Positions 1-13,238 of a stretch of DNA of 64,000 nucleotides are shown piece after piece; position 1 is the first letter of the stretch, and each line of letters opens with the position of its first letter. The notes below the pieces were generated by a model that was given only the letters and a program-made list of their open reading frames with translations, did no database searches and was not told where the DNA came from. Source of the DNA: Litomosoides sigmodontis (lineage: Eukaryota > Nematoda > Chromadorea > Rhabditida > Onchocercidae); the NCBI GenBank assembly GCA_963070105.1, contig OY718806.1, positions 2,250,865 through 2,314,864 on the forward strand. Direction: 5' to 3'. The position numbers and the translations under genes are program-made.

Positions 1-395
1 CCTCAATTTCAGGATGAAGTGAGCGGCATAATATTTGCATTCGATCCAAATACGCCACCCGTACACACCTACCCTAAACCCCACCATGCTTCACTTCTTC
101 GAAAAAAAAGAGTTAGTTCAACAAAATTTACAAATCAGAATTAGGGACTACATTACGTAGAACCTATGTTAGCCCGGATATAGCTTATTTAATTGCAGGC
201 TATAAAAATTGCTACCCGGACCGAGACAAATCCTACCAAAATGCAAAATTCAGTTAATTTATCAAAATCGCCTGGCCTAATACCTATTGGCGGTAGCATA
301 GCACCGTCAAACGACATACCACAATGCTTCTGTTGCGCACCGATGAGATCTATCCATTCGTTTTGATGCGAGATACTCACCGCACTATTATTCAT
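1..395 (-). CDS. N-terminal exon(s) of an unidentified gene, cut by the window edge
   Basis: An ATG at 395 opens a frame that runs to a possible donor (GTAGGA) after 237, giving 53 codons in phase 0 that end FCIL. A TTTAG acceptor precedes 73, and 1-73 is open in the matching phase, reading GRCVRVAYLDRMQILC and on to the edge. The first exon is polar and contains the segment SFDGAMLPPIGIRPGDF. I do not recognise the family. The gene lies on the same strand as the RBM39-type gene but 1.4 kb beyond its stop, so a tight operon is unlikely. The short length and single splice junction leave real doubt; it could be a chance open frame. Confidence 0.4.
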
Positions 396-1793
396 AATTT
401 CATACCTGTTTTTTGAATTTCAGACAAAGTTTACTTGCAAAAATTTTTAGAAAATAAACAACAAATTCAAAAATCAAGGAAGTTCATCGCTTTTTGTAAT
501 ATAAGCAGATTTAGTGAATAAATATATTCACAACTCCGCCATATGTGAAGACAAAATAAAAAAAGGAAAAACAGAAAGGGAAGTGGTTAGAAGGAGAGAA
601 AAAAGCTAAGAATCATACTCTTAACTTTCTAGCACATATAAAACATTTTGTGTGACGCAACATACCAAAGGTTAAAAATCACGGAAATTATATGTCGAAC
701 AAAAGAAAGGAACATGAACAGTTTGCATTTTATAACATTTTCTAGAAACTTGACTTTCGTCAAAAATTGAAAATCTGACTGGAGTTGTCAACACTTAAGA
801 GGTGCTAAAAAGAGTAAGATAAATTCCCTATGAAGCAACAGGTAAGCTACAGACATAATGATAATGATCGTTATCGGTCCTGCCCTTACTCCCAAAATTT
901 TAACGAATATAGCGTATAAAAGTTTTCTGTGTACAAACTTCCCATTAAACTGCTACGATATAGTACTAAAAGATCAACATTTTTTATGGCAAAAAGTATG
1001 CCAGGTACATCCATTCCCAGTTCATAAAACAAGCTACAAATTTGTATCTCGTGAAATTTCGTAATTGATTTTAACTCTAGAGCTTAATACTAGATATTAT
1101 GCTGAAACTAAATACTACCTTTCAAGCCACTCTGACACTAAAATATGTTCCAAAATCTTGGCCAAACTTCTCATTTATTTTCATAACCAAGAGCAAAACT
1201 TTAAAGAAAAATCTGATAAGAGACAAAGAAATAAAAATCAGCATCAAATAAAGTTCTCCATAATAAACCATATGAATAAACCAAACATTTTGCGAAATAT
1301 TTGTGCACGGCTATGGATTAACAACTAAACAACCACCGTTCTCAAATCTTCATAGTCAGAACTTTAATATTCAGAACCACTTAATAATTCAAGCAATATG
1401 GTTTTCTAGTAATACTTAGCTATTTAAAGGCTTTTCCAATTTGCACTGATATAAAACAATATTAAACTTTGAACCTCTAACAATATTTTGCACAACGAAG
1501 AAACTAACCTCAGCTAGAGCAAAAACAGAGGAAAAATCTTAAAACCTGAAAAACAATTATCCAGAAACTATTAATCCACAGAATGAATCTTAGAAAACAT
1601 TCAGTACAGGAGTGCTCCAATGGCTTAACTTCATAGTAACTACAAGTTTGCAGGTGAAGAATTTTTAGACTTTAAGAATATCAAAAATATCAATGTATAA
1701 CGAACAAAAACAAATTAAGGAAATGAACAACGCAATATCAACATTAAACATTAAAAGAAAACCTTTCCTGAACAACGTCAAACGAATGTCTCT
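396..1793. other. Intergenic region and 3' flank of the RBM39-type gene
   Basis: AT-rich DNA between the RBM39-type stop and the partial gene at the left edge. The open frames at 858-1064 and 1065-1328 have low-complexity composition, no splice context and no recognisable motif. I see no RNA gene or repeat array here. Confidence 0.5.
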
Positions 1794-4700
1794 TCAGTAA
1801 CTGACACCTGTAACTGCCGCCGTTGGTAGTTTTACAGCTGACAGAATAGGTTCTCGAGCAACAACTGAATCTGGGAATAATTGTGAGTAGCTTGCGACTG
1901 GAACATAATTGGCTGTGATCACTTTGCCTGTAAAATCGAACAACAATGCTTTTCTTCTGCTCAATGGAATATTGAGCAAATCGTGGGTCCAAAAAAGCGC
2001 AATGCGGAAGTATTATCAATGAAAATGACAACCTATTGCATTTCACAAACGAGAAAAATAACCTGAAAACCATCGTCCGTGTAACGCATTCACTGATTTG
2101 AAGGCGGCGGCTACAGAAGGACACTTCACATAAACGTTACCATTCGGGGAAGCTTTGTCGACGAATATGTGTAGCACTCCTATAATATCGGTAATTCATT
2201 TCATTTTTTATATTCAAATCAAAGAGGAACTAAAAAATTAAATGTAAAGAATGATTACCGCCGTTCTTTGCGCACTCTTCTATAACGTCATCTCGTACTT
2301 CATCAGCCCAAGTTTCACCCGTTTCCCTGCAGAAAAAAAACTGATAGCTTCATAATAACTAATTTTATAACACAGCATTAACTCGCTGAATCTTAGTGAA
2401 AATCACTTTTCTTAAGCTGAACGAACTAAGGAGTACGAGTTAACTTACTGAGATGGATCGAACATGTTGGATAGCATGAAGCACTGCGTTGCAATTGGAG
2501 GAATTGCAGGACCGGTTATAGTGGCACCCTCCAATTGCTGTTGATTTTGCGCTAATATTTCTTTAGCACTTTTCGGTAATTCCAAGCCCGTTCCTGTAAT
2601 TCACCAAGTCCTCTACAATAAAAATAAAGTGAACCTAATATAAACATATCCAACTTAGTTTTTCCCCACAGACGGACACTGCAGCAGACCTTAGTTCACT
2701 ATGATTATGCAATATTGTCATACACAACTGTGATGTATTGTGATATGCATATTATGATATCATTATGATATAAAAGTCCTGTCTTCAAAATTAACGTTAG
2801 TCTATGGTAATATAACCATTTAATTAACATTATGACCAACGATGATAATGTCAAACGCAGAAATTATAGAATTCGAATAAAGTGCATCAGGAAAAACCTC
2901 ATATACGAATACAGAATTTTGATTTAGCATTACCTTCAGCTAGTTTAGCCATCAGATGCAAACGACCGCTTGTCCCTAAATCAATACCACGCCTGTCCGC
3001 GTCGTCAGTATCAAGTGTCCGCTGCGGGATTGGTGGTGGCAGTTCATCTCCTTCAACGGAGCAAACCTAAAACATAAAGGAATTCATATCACTTTATAAT
3101 AGTTTATAAAAATCCGCCGAAAATAACAATGCAATTACATCTAAAAAATTTGAAGGAGACGGGTTTTACCAAACTTTCGTAAGCTTATGTAATAGAATGA
3201 GCCATATAATAATCTCCTGTGAGAAAAGATGTAATGAAATTAAATCAAACCACACCTTCATTGGACGACCTGCTAATTCAAAACCATTCATTTGTTCCAT
3301 GGCTCTTTTACCATCATCTGCATGTCGGAACTGAAAAGATTGCATGTCGATAATTATTATTAAGTTATACAGGTTTGCACAATATCAGAAGTCAAAAAAA
3401 TGGAAATTACCGTGACATATGCATATCCTTTAGAAACGCCACTGAGATCGGTTGCAATTTCCAGGTTCTCGATCTGCAATGCGCTATTTTAAGTAATGTA
3501 TTACAGCAATAAATGTGAAGGTAATTAACGCTCCCAAATATACCTTTCCAAATGGATCGAAAATCCTTCCCAACATATCCTCTGTTATACTTGTATGCAA
3601 CTGGCCAACATAAAGCTTCAATGGACCCGTGGTGTTTGTAGGGCCAAAACCAAGCGTTCCGCCAACGGTGTTATTAGCTGCACGATTCCTCTCAGCCAAC
3701 GTTGGTTGGATTACTAAAGGAGCGCCGAGTAATTTTTGCCCATTTAGTGCAAGAGCCTGGAAATACAAACAATTCCGACTAGAAATTCATGCAACAGGCA
3801 AACTTCGAACGAAAATTTCAAGTTCATTTCTAACACATTCACTGCGATTAATGAGGATCAGGAATTTCGAAACAACACAACACAGAAATTTGAAGCTCTT
3901 ATGTTCGTAGATGAAAACTGAAAATTATTCCACACAAGTGAATAAAATGTCAAGGAAAATTATTTTGTTTGTTGCATGAATCTTAAATAAAATAATTGCA
4001 ATCAGAGGTCGTACAAAAAATGTTAAAAACAAATAATACATGAATTCTAAAGACATCCACTTGCTTTAATTCTCTAAAACTACTAACCAAATTAACACTT
4101 TCAATTTCCCAAAACTCCACATAACAAATTCCTTTTGACCGTCGAGTTTTTGAATCCGTAATAATTCGCACATCTCGTACATGCCCAACGCTAGAAAAAA
4201 ATTCCTCCAAATCACGTGGTCGAGTTTCCTTTGCTATCTAAAATACCCCAGTTTTAAATACTGTTATTAAAATTACATTTTGCAAAAACTGCAATCACTG
4301 CTGGAGAAATACTGCCTTAACGGACAGCTTTAGAACTACCTGTAGTATAAATACTGTACGTTGGTCACGCTCTTCAGATGTCATATCCATTTTTGCATTT
4401 GGAGGTGGTGAACGGCGTGCAGTAAACGGCATCCTTAAAAACATATTGTATAATTGAATCTCGTGTAGGGTTATAAGTCACAAAACCGATCACAGCTGCA
4501 ACTGCACTTTCATAAAGCAAATGCAACTTATGGTTAAACGCATATAATTTTAGGAACTTACACATCTCGTCTTTCCGGTCCTGGTAGTCGTGGTCCACGT
4601 GGTGGTGAACGTCGCCATGGCGGAGAAAATCCACGACGATCACGATGATCAAGAACGCGAGGTCGTGACCTGTCATAAAACAAGTTATATTTTAATTTTT

Positions 4701-7673
4701 CTTCGTATGTTCGTTGACAGTTTTGTTTGAAACTCCCGTCATCACACCAATTTCTGTATAAGAAGCAGCTAAAGAAAGGAAATCACCATGATGGGCTTCT
4801 TCGCCTGCGTTCCCTGGATCGCGATCGTCGTCTGCGGTCGCGTGATCTAGATTTTGAACGACGACGCGATTTTGACCGGCGACGATAATCCCTGGAGCTG
4901 TAATTAGTTGTAAAGATAGTTCCAACAAAACATTAATGCAAAAGCACCAGTAAGGTGACACAAAAAGGATAATAGTCAAATGGGCAAAAAATACGTTCCC
5001 TCGCACTACTCGCAACTCATTTAAACCTAGATAACAGTGCATGTCAAAATTTTCATACCAAAAAAACCTAACACTGGTTGAAGACAGTGGAATGTCAGAA
5101 GCCATCCACTTTCTTCATTCGAAAATATGAAACAGTCAACTTTATTGTTACTTAAGTGTTCGCCTCGAGAAACAGACAAAAGTACCGTGATCGACGACGA
5201 GAACGACTGCGCTTACGCGAGCTGTGTCTGCGTGACCTTGAACGTGAACTAAAAGAATAATTTCTAACATGACTTTCGAATCAGTTACGCTTAAGATCCG
5301 ACATACATGCATTCATATTCTCAAATCAGAATCAGTCACTAACAGTATCCTTATCCATCACGTGGTAAAAAGGTTGTAATCATCTGTCACTGCAGAACAG
5401 TTTTATTAGAATGCACTAGCTACTTTATTAGATCATCTATGCATTATTATTGGGTATAAAAAGAAAAAATCTCGCCATGTTTTATCACTGAGCATCTTAA
5501 AAAGAAGTGACCAAACACTTGTCTAACGCTGAACTGTTTCAGTTGTAAAAATTACTAATAGTTCGCCAAAACCGCTGTAATTCCCAAATATTTCACCTCT
5601 CATCACCTGTTTGAAGGGTCCACTAGGACAAGAATAGAAAAATTACTAACCGGGACTTTTTCTTATGATCACGGCTTGAACTTCTCCGTCGCTTCTTTTT
5701 TTCTTTATCTTTGTCGCGGCTACGGGAACGGCTACGAGAGGAAGTTCTGTAATCATAAAAATGTTGAAGTGGAAAAGTTAAAAATCATATGATTAGAAGC
5801 AAAAATTGTGCAGAATAAATCCCAAAAAAATATTATAGAAAAACACAAGTTCATTGTCAATTGAAAAAGCTCGTTCGAGTTGATACTCATGGGACAACTG
5901 CAGAAGTGGAATGAAAGCGAGGAATGATCCAATGTTTCCAATCGTCCATAACGTCACACGATATCGTGTTATGCCTGTAACACTTGGAGCGCGCCAGCCA
6001 GTTTTGAGAGTATGTTTTAAAACAAAGCATTCGAAACGTCTTATTGCAGGAAATACACTTTTTTATATGGTATAAAGTGATAAGAAAGAGAGGCGGCGCG
6101 CTCCGACTGCATTGATAGGCATCAACACATATACGACATTCTCGCGTACCTCATCGTCCTCATTTTCAATTCATCCTCATTCAGTTTCCAACAAGAAGCA
6201 AACAGTTTCCCGAAACATCGATCGAGCTTTGTTCATCATTATAATGCAGAAGGTATAAGGTGACACAGAGCTGTATCAATCGATTTTATGACTCTACAAC
6301 GACGATTCGACTTAAATTACGGTTTTTAATTACTTATTATTTCTGTACTCATTTGTGGCTTTTGTGGCCTCCAGATTAAACCGCAGACACGGAAAATCCG
6401 TCAAATAAGGTATGATACGGACATACAGCACCATACATCTACAAATTCCAAGTTCTTTATTTCTTGTACAGAATCCTTACTGTTTTACTGTCGGAAATTA
6501 ACTAACAACTGCCCATAATGCGACAAGAATCCATACAGTAAAATGAATGAAATAACTTCACTTTCGCCAAGTGCCAGTTAGGAATCCACATTAACCACTG
6601 AGATCCCTCCACCTTCCTTTGGATACGATAGAAGGAGTAGTTCAATTTGTTACAAAAAGATTATGACTTTGTCACATGAAAGAAAAGCTTAAACAATCCA
6701 CTAACCAAAGGGAAAGCTACAAAAAAATCAAAAAAACAGTTTTCCGGAACCGCTATGCTTTCTACAAATAATCAAAGGAGCGCGGCTACCTAACTTGAAT
6801 AGAGACGAAAAATATATAAAAAAAAGACATTGGTAAATGAAAGCACGCACCCATACCATCACTTATAAAAGATCTGGAAATGAATTCCTGCAACAGCTCT
6901 GAATTCCTTTCACCCTGTGAGGTGCTGTCTACAAAGATTGCTGAAATAAACATATAAACAAAGATTAACGAGAGAAAGCAAAATTACTGGTAGGAAAATT
7001 TTCTTTTTCATTTGTTTCTTCACCTACCTAGACCTGGAACGGGACCTCTTCTTGTGTTCATTGCTTTCTTTTTTCTTCTTACTTTGGACAATCGTTCCAT
7101 CCTCAGCATCCATTTTTTCGGTACCATTGGCTGCGTCGGGTATTTTACCACCACCCTCTTCACGTGATGGTTCCTCTTTCTTCGGTAGTTCACCTCGTAT
7201 CAGTGCTGCCATTGGTTCAGTATGCCCATGACCGTAATTCCTATCAGACTGAAACACAAAACCAGAGTTATTCCATGCAATTACCTCTTCTAGAAATGTT
7301 TTGAAAGAGAAAAACTTGAACGTGTATATTGAATAAACTACCGTTGGGAAAAACGTGGTGCAATTACAGATGGGAAAAAAAATCTCATTCTATTCATAAT
7401 ATTAAATCAGCCCATATTTACACAACTAAAGATACTGAAAGGTACCAATGCAATGAAATGTTGCAGGAAACATAATACAGTACAAACAACCACGCTGTAG
7501 AATCAATTTTTTTTTTGGTTCCACCACTTGTTTTCACGCTCCTCTTACTCACACCCAATAAACAAGTTTGTCAGTATTTCGCAAGCAAAAAATAAAATTA
7601 CAATTACACTTACATCTTCAATTTTATCAAGTGCCTCCTCAAGCATAGCATCGACGTCTTCCGGCTCACCCAT
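1794..7673 (-). CDS. RBM39: RBM39/CAPER-alpha type SR-related splicing factor, 16 exons, 616 aa
   Basis: Nuclear RNA-binding protein of the RBM39/CAPER family (U2AF-like splicing factor and transcription coactivator). Exons in transcription order: 7614-7673, 7028-7248, 5651-5746, 5186-5248, 4787-4897, 4562-4669, 4340-4433, 4088-4237, 3544-3756, 3411-3473, 3256-3330, 2934-3066, 2449-2593, 2259-2326, 2063-2179, 1794-1927. All phases agree and the sum is 1,851 nt. The start MGEPEDVDAMLDEAL resembles the acidic N-terminus of the family. An RS/RD-rich domain follows, over roughly residues 90-240. RRM1 begins at TVFILQIA with RNP1 KGICYVEF. RRM2 has RNP2 LYVGQL and RNP1 KGYAYVTF. Then come the SGRLHLMAKLAEG linker and a C-terminal UHM-type RRM3 ending GKVITANYVP...LFPDS. 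Order and length match RBM39. Exons 3-7 all start inside a codon in the same phase, so cassette skipping there could keep the frame. The exact start is less certain than the body. Confidence 0.93.
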
Positions 7674-8545
7674 ACTTTATGTAAAGCAAGCAGCAACCGT
7701 AACACTAACGTGAGGTGGAATGTAGCTGAAATTATCGTGAAAATGTACTAGTTCTTCATTTACCACCACATTCCTGCCCCGTTCACACTTGATATCGCAC
7801 AAATGCGGCGGGAAACACGTATATACTACATAGCCTCCCTCCCACCCGCACCTAGCAACAAGAACTGGAAACAGAGCAATCCCAACAGTCAACCTACGTA
7901 CGCAATCCACGATTGGCACGACGAACTTTACAGGCATCAAAGTTCGTCCCACCACCCCGACATGCAATTTTGATCCGTTTGCATAACCTGTTAATGGTTT
8001 CAAAGTTGGGACACTGCACACCCTTGCTTCCAGGGGCGGTTATGGCTGGCTGTGTGGGTGGTGAAACTACACACTTGTGAATGTCACGTCCACGTGAATA
8101 GCATGTTGAAGTCATGCAATTACAATAGTCATCATCAAATTACGCAGTATCTTTAATGTTATGCAGGTTTTTTAAATATGTATATTAATCCTTACAAAAA
8201 CCCATTAATTAGATGATGGTATATGGACAAGTTATGAATAAAGACATTCAAATTTCATGCTTCCTATGCATGCATCTAATTCGACGATATTCAAAGTTAC
8301 GTACGTAGATAACTGTGTCTCTTAAGGTCATAATATGATTGTCAAGGTGACAGAAATCATGTTTTTGTTGGAATTGTTTAAGGAAGTGTTTTTTTCGCAA
8401 AATTGACGTATGCAAGAAATCACACAGGTGGCATTTATCCACTAGACTTGCATCAAATAGTCACAATAGGACATAATTTGGTATATTTTATTCATAATCA
8501 AGGTGATTTGAACGAGATCGAACATTTTCAGCCAGAATCGGAGAA
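7674..8545. other. Intergenic/promoter region between the ShKT gene and the RBM39-type gene
   Basis: Holds the upstream region of the RBM39-type gene and the 3' flank of the ShKT gene. 7680-8115 is noticeably richer in G, C and CpG than its surroundings, consistent with promoter or 5'UTR sequence of a housekeeping gene. The open frames on the minus strand (7677-8021, 7894-8115) overlap in different frames and match nothing I know. 8116-8545 is AT-rich with no gene seen. Confidence 0.4.
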
Positions 8546-10049
8546 CTAGTAATGATAGTAATATTCAGGATTGTAAGTGTCATCTGTTGACGTGTTGTTA
8601 GAGTTATATTCCGGACAATAACCGCACGTGCGTTTACAGTTACGCCACATATAGTAGCTGTGACGTCCTTCCACATAACATAAATGTCGCTTTTTGGGAC
8701 AGTCCATTTCTGCGTCGTTGCATTCACGTGGGATATCCTCAGGCGTTTCAATGTAATCACAGAAGTTGCACGTATAGGAGCAATCTGCGCTCATCTCTTG
8801 CTGGTGCTCAATTCGTTCGCAAAGGTGTCTCATGTAAATACAGCTGCTCAAATTATCCGAACAATGTACAGGTTCGAAATTTTCCCGGTCATAAACTCTG
8901 AAAATGCATAAATCAGTGAACTTCATGAAGAGCGGATGGGATTGATTTTTATAGTGAAATTTTGATGACTGATGAGGAATAGCATGTTGGAAATGGTCAA
9001 TGTACAGCTGAAACTAATAGAGATATTAAAAGTTCTGCGATGTTTTGCAGTATCTGGTGCTAATGTTCCACTTTGTTTTCTATTATAACCAGGGAAATGA
9101 ATTGTTAAAAGTGAAACCTGCAAAATGAACATGTCAAACGGCATCTGGATTGCATTACCGCCTGATGCCAATAGGTAAGCGTACAGTAATCGGTTAGTTC
9201 AGCGCAATTTGTTGCCAAATCAGCGCAAACATTGTTGCAAAATCCACATGTTTCCGGGCACAAATGATACATTCGTTCAGCTGTCATTTCAGAAAAACAT
9301 TCAATTTCCTGGAAAACGAGAATTAATTTCGTTAATATACAAAAGAAATAAGCTTATGTTGCTTTAAGCAATCGTACAACAACACTTTCCACAAAAATAA
9401 GTTTTGTCGTGAAGGAGCACAGATCGAAAATCAATTTCCTCCATTTATCAATATTGATCAATGTGATATGTAAAGCTTAGCAAAATTACGGATTCTTTTT
9501 CTAAACCTTCTCTCTCGAGATATAATTGCAACGACTTATTTCCTCAAAGCTTTCTTTGAAGAAAATACGACACTTTCTTTGCTGCAATTTTTAAAAATTT
9601 TTTTCTTTTGAACAAAAAAAAAAAAAAACTCGGTTGAACCCGTTGAGCACAATCGTCCTCTTTATCATAGCATGGCTTCGTGTAGTTCATTCCTTCATAA
9701 CACATGTGACATGTTCGTCGACAAGCCTTCTTCATGTAGTTTTCCCGAGTTTTATTAGCATTAATACACCAGCTTTTAAACATTGAACATAGTGGATCCT
9801 CATCAACGCACCAATCTAAAACGTTAATCACAACTGCAACAATAAAGAAAAAAATCAACAAAATTCTAAAAAATAAATGTTGAGTTTTGATAAAAGTTTT
9901 TTGTTCGGCTTATGTGAACTTACAACAAGCTGTGAATTCTCACCTGGCCTACTTTCATACGTAAATTCAAATGGTACATGGTCCCATTCATTCCATGTAC
10001 GTGTCACAAAAAATAACCCAAATAGGATAGCAACAACACATTTGATCAT
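8546..10049 (-). CDS. Secreted protein with five tandem ShKT (SXC) domains, 4 exons, 274 aa
   Basis: Exons: 9944-10049, 9640-9815, 9118-9308, 8546-8897, with consistent phases and a total of 825 nt. Residues 1-20 (MIKCVVAILFGLFFVTRTWN) look like a signal peptide. After a short spacer come five six-cysteine ShKT modules, each ending C-x3-C-x2-C: RRTCHMC, PETCGFC, RLTCSFC, SYTCNFC and KRTCGYC. The second module is split by the intron between 9640 and 9308, whose donor is the unusual GTTCAA; joining there restores the correct cysteine spacing. The tail is rich in Asn, Thr, Asp and Tyr. ShKT modules are very common in nematode secreted and cuticle- or gland-associated proteins, often next to enzymes. 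Here there is no catalytic domain, so the role is unknown (matrix component or potassium-channel modulator are guesses). The name derives from a sea-anemone toxin fold; that alone does not make this a toxin. Confidence 0.88.
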
Positions 10050-12256
10050 TTTAATTGATTATGCACCAAAGTGATAAATTTGATATTGTACGATATGAAT
10101 GTGCTGTAAAAGTTTAATATTTTTTCAATCATTATATTTGAAATTTCAGTTGCAAAATTGTTAGAAATAAGATTTGAATAAAGTCTAAATAAATGTGTAC
10201 ACCACAGGTAGTTGTTAAGTGACCAATGTGAAGGAAGCACTCAAGTGCTAGTGATGATCTATGTCATGTGAAATCCATCAACGCGACCTCTAGAATTGAT
10301 TAGTTATTGGTTGCGAGTAGGTCAAATGTTCAGCAGATGAATGAATTTTCATTTGTTTGCATTTACACTCTTTTTTTTTTCTTGCGTACATTTTAAAATT
10401 TTGAAAAATAATTAGCTGACCATTGAGAGTACTGGACTGGAACATTGAGATGCTAAAATTGTAATCTTGGACGTTCGCAATGAGGCAAATAAAAGTTTGT
10501 GTGTAACACAAATAAATGGTTCCTCCTTCATCCCTCATTCTTTATTCCTTTGCTTTTTCTCGCCTTATCAGTAATCTTTAGCGCTCTTCCGATCGTGAAG
10601 AAAGACGATGTTCCGACGCCTTCCGCCATCCCAACGATGAACCTGAACAAATGGAATGCATCCCAAAATCATCCGGCTCCGGCACAAAACATCTGGTGGA
10701 TCGGATCATGTAATGTATCAATATAAAATGACGAAGTTATATGCTATATTACAGTTCATTGGATGTTTTGCGCTTAGTTATAAATTTAAATTTTAATGGT
10801 TGTTGTGTTGCATCAATTAACGAAAGAAAGCGAAGGAATGAATTTTTTTTTAAAAAAAAAATCTACCTTCAAATTTAATTTTAACAAAAAAGAAAGCATA
10901 ACAAGGAAGAAGCATTGATATATGCAAGTAAGAGAAGTACGAATATGATTTCATTAGGACTACTTCAGAAAGAAGAAATATTTTTGATGTTTAGTATACA
11001 ATTAAATTTGAAAAGAAAAATGAAAAATGTGTGACAAAAAAAAGAAGGAAACAAGTTTTGATCACATTATGTGACAACTTTGAAACAATTAATTGCTAGG
11101 AAATTTAATTCGAATAATTAAACTCAGCTGATTAAAAATGAATTTCGAGCGTGAAAGGAATGAGTTCATGTCGTACTTGTGATACATTCACCTATTGCTT
11201 AAATCAATTCAATTTTTGCACATGAATTCAAACATCTCTTGCAAAGTTTTAATTTATGAAGAAATCTTTTTTTTTTTCTGAAATTATTTTATTGAAATCA
11301 TTCGTGTTAATTGGTTTCTCATCGATCAGTTATATTCGTTAATGGCAATCAGTAGAATGGACAGAGGTAGATAATAGAGTGAGACGGAGAGAGAGAGAGG
11401 GAGAGAGAATGTTTTGCCTGCTGATATTTTATGTCTTCAATGTAATGTTGTTAATGATTCATGTCACATCTAATTTTTCATTTGATAGTAACTGATGAAA
11501 AATATTTGGTATTTTAAAATAATTCAATACTTTTCAACAAATCATTTTAAATTATTAATAATTTATTTTGAACAAATTAGCAATGATAATATCATAACAG
11601 TGATGATTTTGTCGAACTTTAAACTGATTACTTATAAACTTATTGAAGCATACTACCATATCAAGCGAATAGATGGATAACATATAACTGATATAGTAAA
11701 GCATGGAATCAATGAAAATTTGCGATTATTTTGTTTTTTTTTTTATAATTCTATTAACTTATGATTGGTATTTTTTTTACAATTTTTATGATGAGTTAAT
11801 TTACTTGATATTTTACTTCAAATAATTTGAGAGATACTTGCACGACAGTAAATATGGTTCGTAGGTGTGCAAACAATAGATCAAATTTTGTTTAAATTTA
11901 AGATGTGAATATTCACAAATACATCACAAAATAAAACAAAAATTGCAATTTTTTTTTCTCACATCTTTAATATTTTAATACATTAAGTTTAAGATCCAAA
12001 TATTCGTTTTCTTTTTAATCCCAATTTTTATCGCTGCACTAAATTACTTGTGGTACATCATTACAAGTTATGCAAATGAGTTACAATGTAAACAAGATAC
12101 AACTAATAGCTTACTTCATTAATAATCTTTATATTGATATTTTTATAACTGCTTATACGACGCTTCATTAGTTTTAGAAAATATCATTAACTCAAATCGT
12201 ATAACAATTGTTACATTTAAAACTGCATAATTTAAAAAAAAAAAGGAAAAATTTAA
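10050..12256. other. Intergenic region, AT-rich, with one GC-richer open island
   Basis: Between the ShKT gene promoter and the 3' end of the orphan membrane-protein gene. It holds many poly-A/T tracts and a GA-rich patch at about 11384-11408. The only segment with coding-like composition is 10580-10712, listed separately. I see nothing else here. Confidence 0.5.
10580..10712 (+). other. Candidate isolated exon, unidentified
   Basis: A GC-richer island follows a good acceptor (ATCTTTAG, ending 10579) and precedes a possible donor (GTAATG, about 10711). In the frame starting at 10580 it reads RSSDREERRCSDAFRHPNDE and on to a TAA; a second plus frame reads ALPIVKKDDVPTPSAIPTMN; one minus frame is open too. 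The first frame has the most codon-like pattern. It could be a distant 5' exon of the RhoGAP gene or a relic. Nothing confirms it. Confidence 0.2.
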
Positions 12257-13199
12257 TTAATTTTGCGCAAAAGTTGATCCACTAAGTCCCCAAAAAATAC
12301 TTATTGCAAGCACAACAACAGCAATACCACCGGTAGCACCAACAACAATGTAGTTTGGATCGGATTCCAGTATCAATGATTGCTCATTTTCACGAAGATA
12401 GTATCTCTCTATAGCTGTTAATTTTTCACGAATTGGATACCAATCACCGGATGACCCGCGAACGCAATCTACATTTTGCAAACTTTCCACTGCGACGATA
12501 AGCTTGAAGAAAAAAGTAATTATTAATAACAAAATTGATCGCTTTACAAAGCAAAACTACACCAAATTTACCGCCCCAATTAAATTTTAATTTTAGAATT
12601 AACGAAAAAATTTTACATACCTCATGAAGATCAGCATCTACAGAGATCCATAAATAGCGGTTATTTTGTAAGAGTAAAATTAATTGACAAATAGGTGGTA
12701 GTTCAGGAAGTCGAGTGTGCAGTTCAACATACATATCAATGGTCAGTGGCATCACTATCTCGTAGAAGCTATAATTAGCGACACCATCGAATGCGCGAAC
12801 AACAAGTTCATAATGATTCGTTGGACATCTTCAATTTCATAAAATTAAAAATGAATATGGTTTTTTTTCCAAAGAAAAAAGCAACAAACGAAAGAAATAG
12901 TCAATCAAAAATGTATCACTTCGTGAAATTTTAGATAATTCTAATTAATTCATTCATTCTCAATCATTTCATTTCAAATTGTAGGCAAACCCAAAATAAG
13001 TTTGTTTAGCACAGATTATAGCCATCCATGAAACAAATACCTGGCAGTTAATTAATGAGAAGATTAGTTACAACTGTTAGTCTACCGCACACAGCAATTC
13101 CACTCTGTAAGCCCCTTCATTACTGTCAATCTTACCACGCGTGCAACACCTGACTTCTGATCTGTCCATCCTACGTTCCATGCCGTCTTTATTTCATAA

Positions 13200-13238
<39 letters not shown>

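Noticed and set aside
4692..5105. 137-aa minus-strand open frame over RBM39-type exon 5
   Set aside because: It reads through an intron in the wrong frame; the exon itself is RS-rich in another frame and joins in phase with its neighbours.
7677..8115. Two overlapping minus-strand open frames upstream of RBM39
   Set aside because: Different frames of the same GC-richer promoter-like DNA, with no domain, splice or start context.
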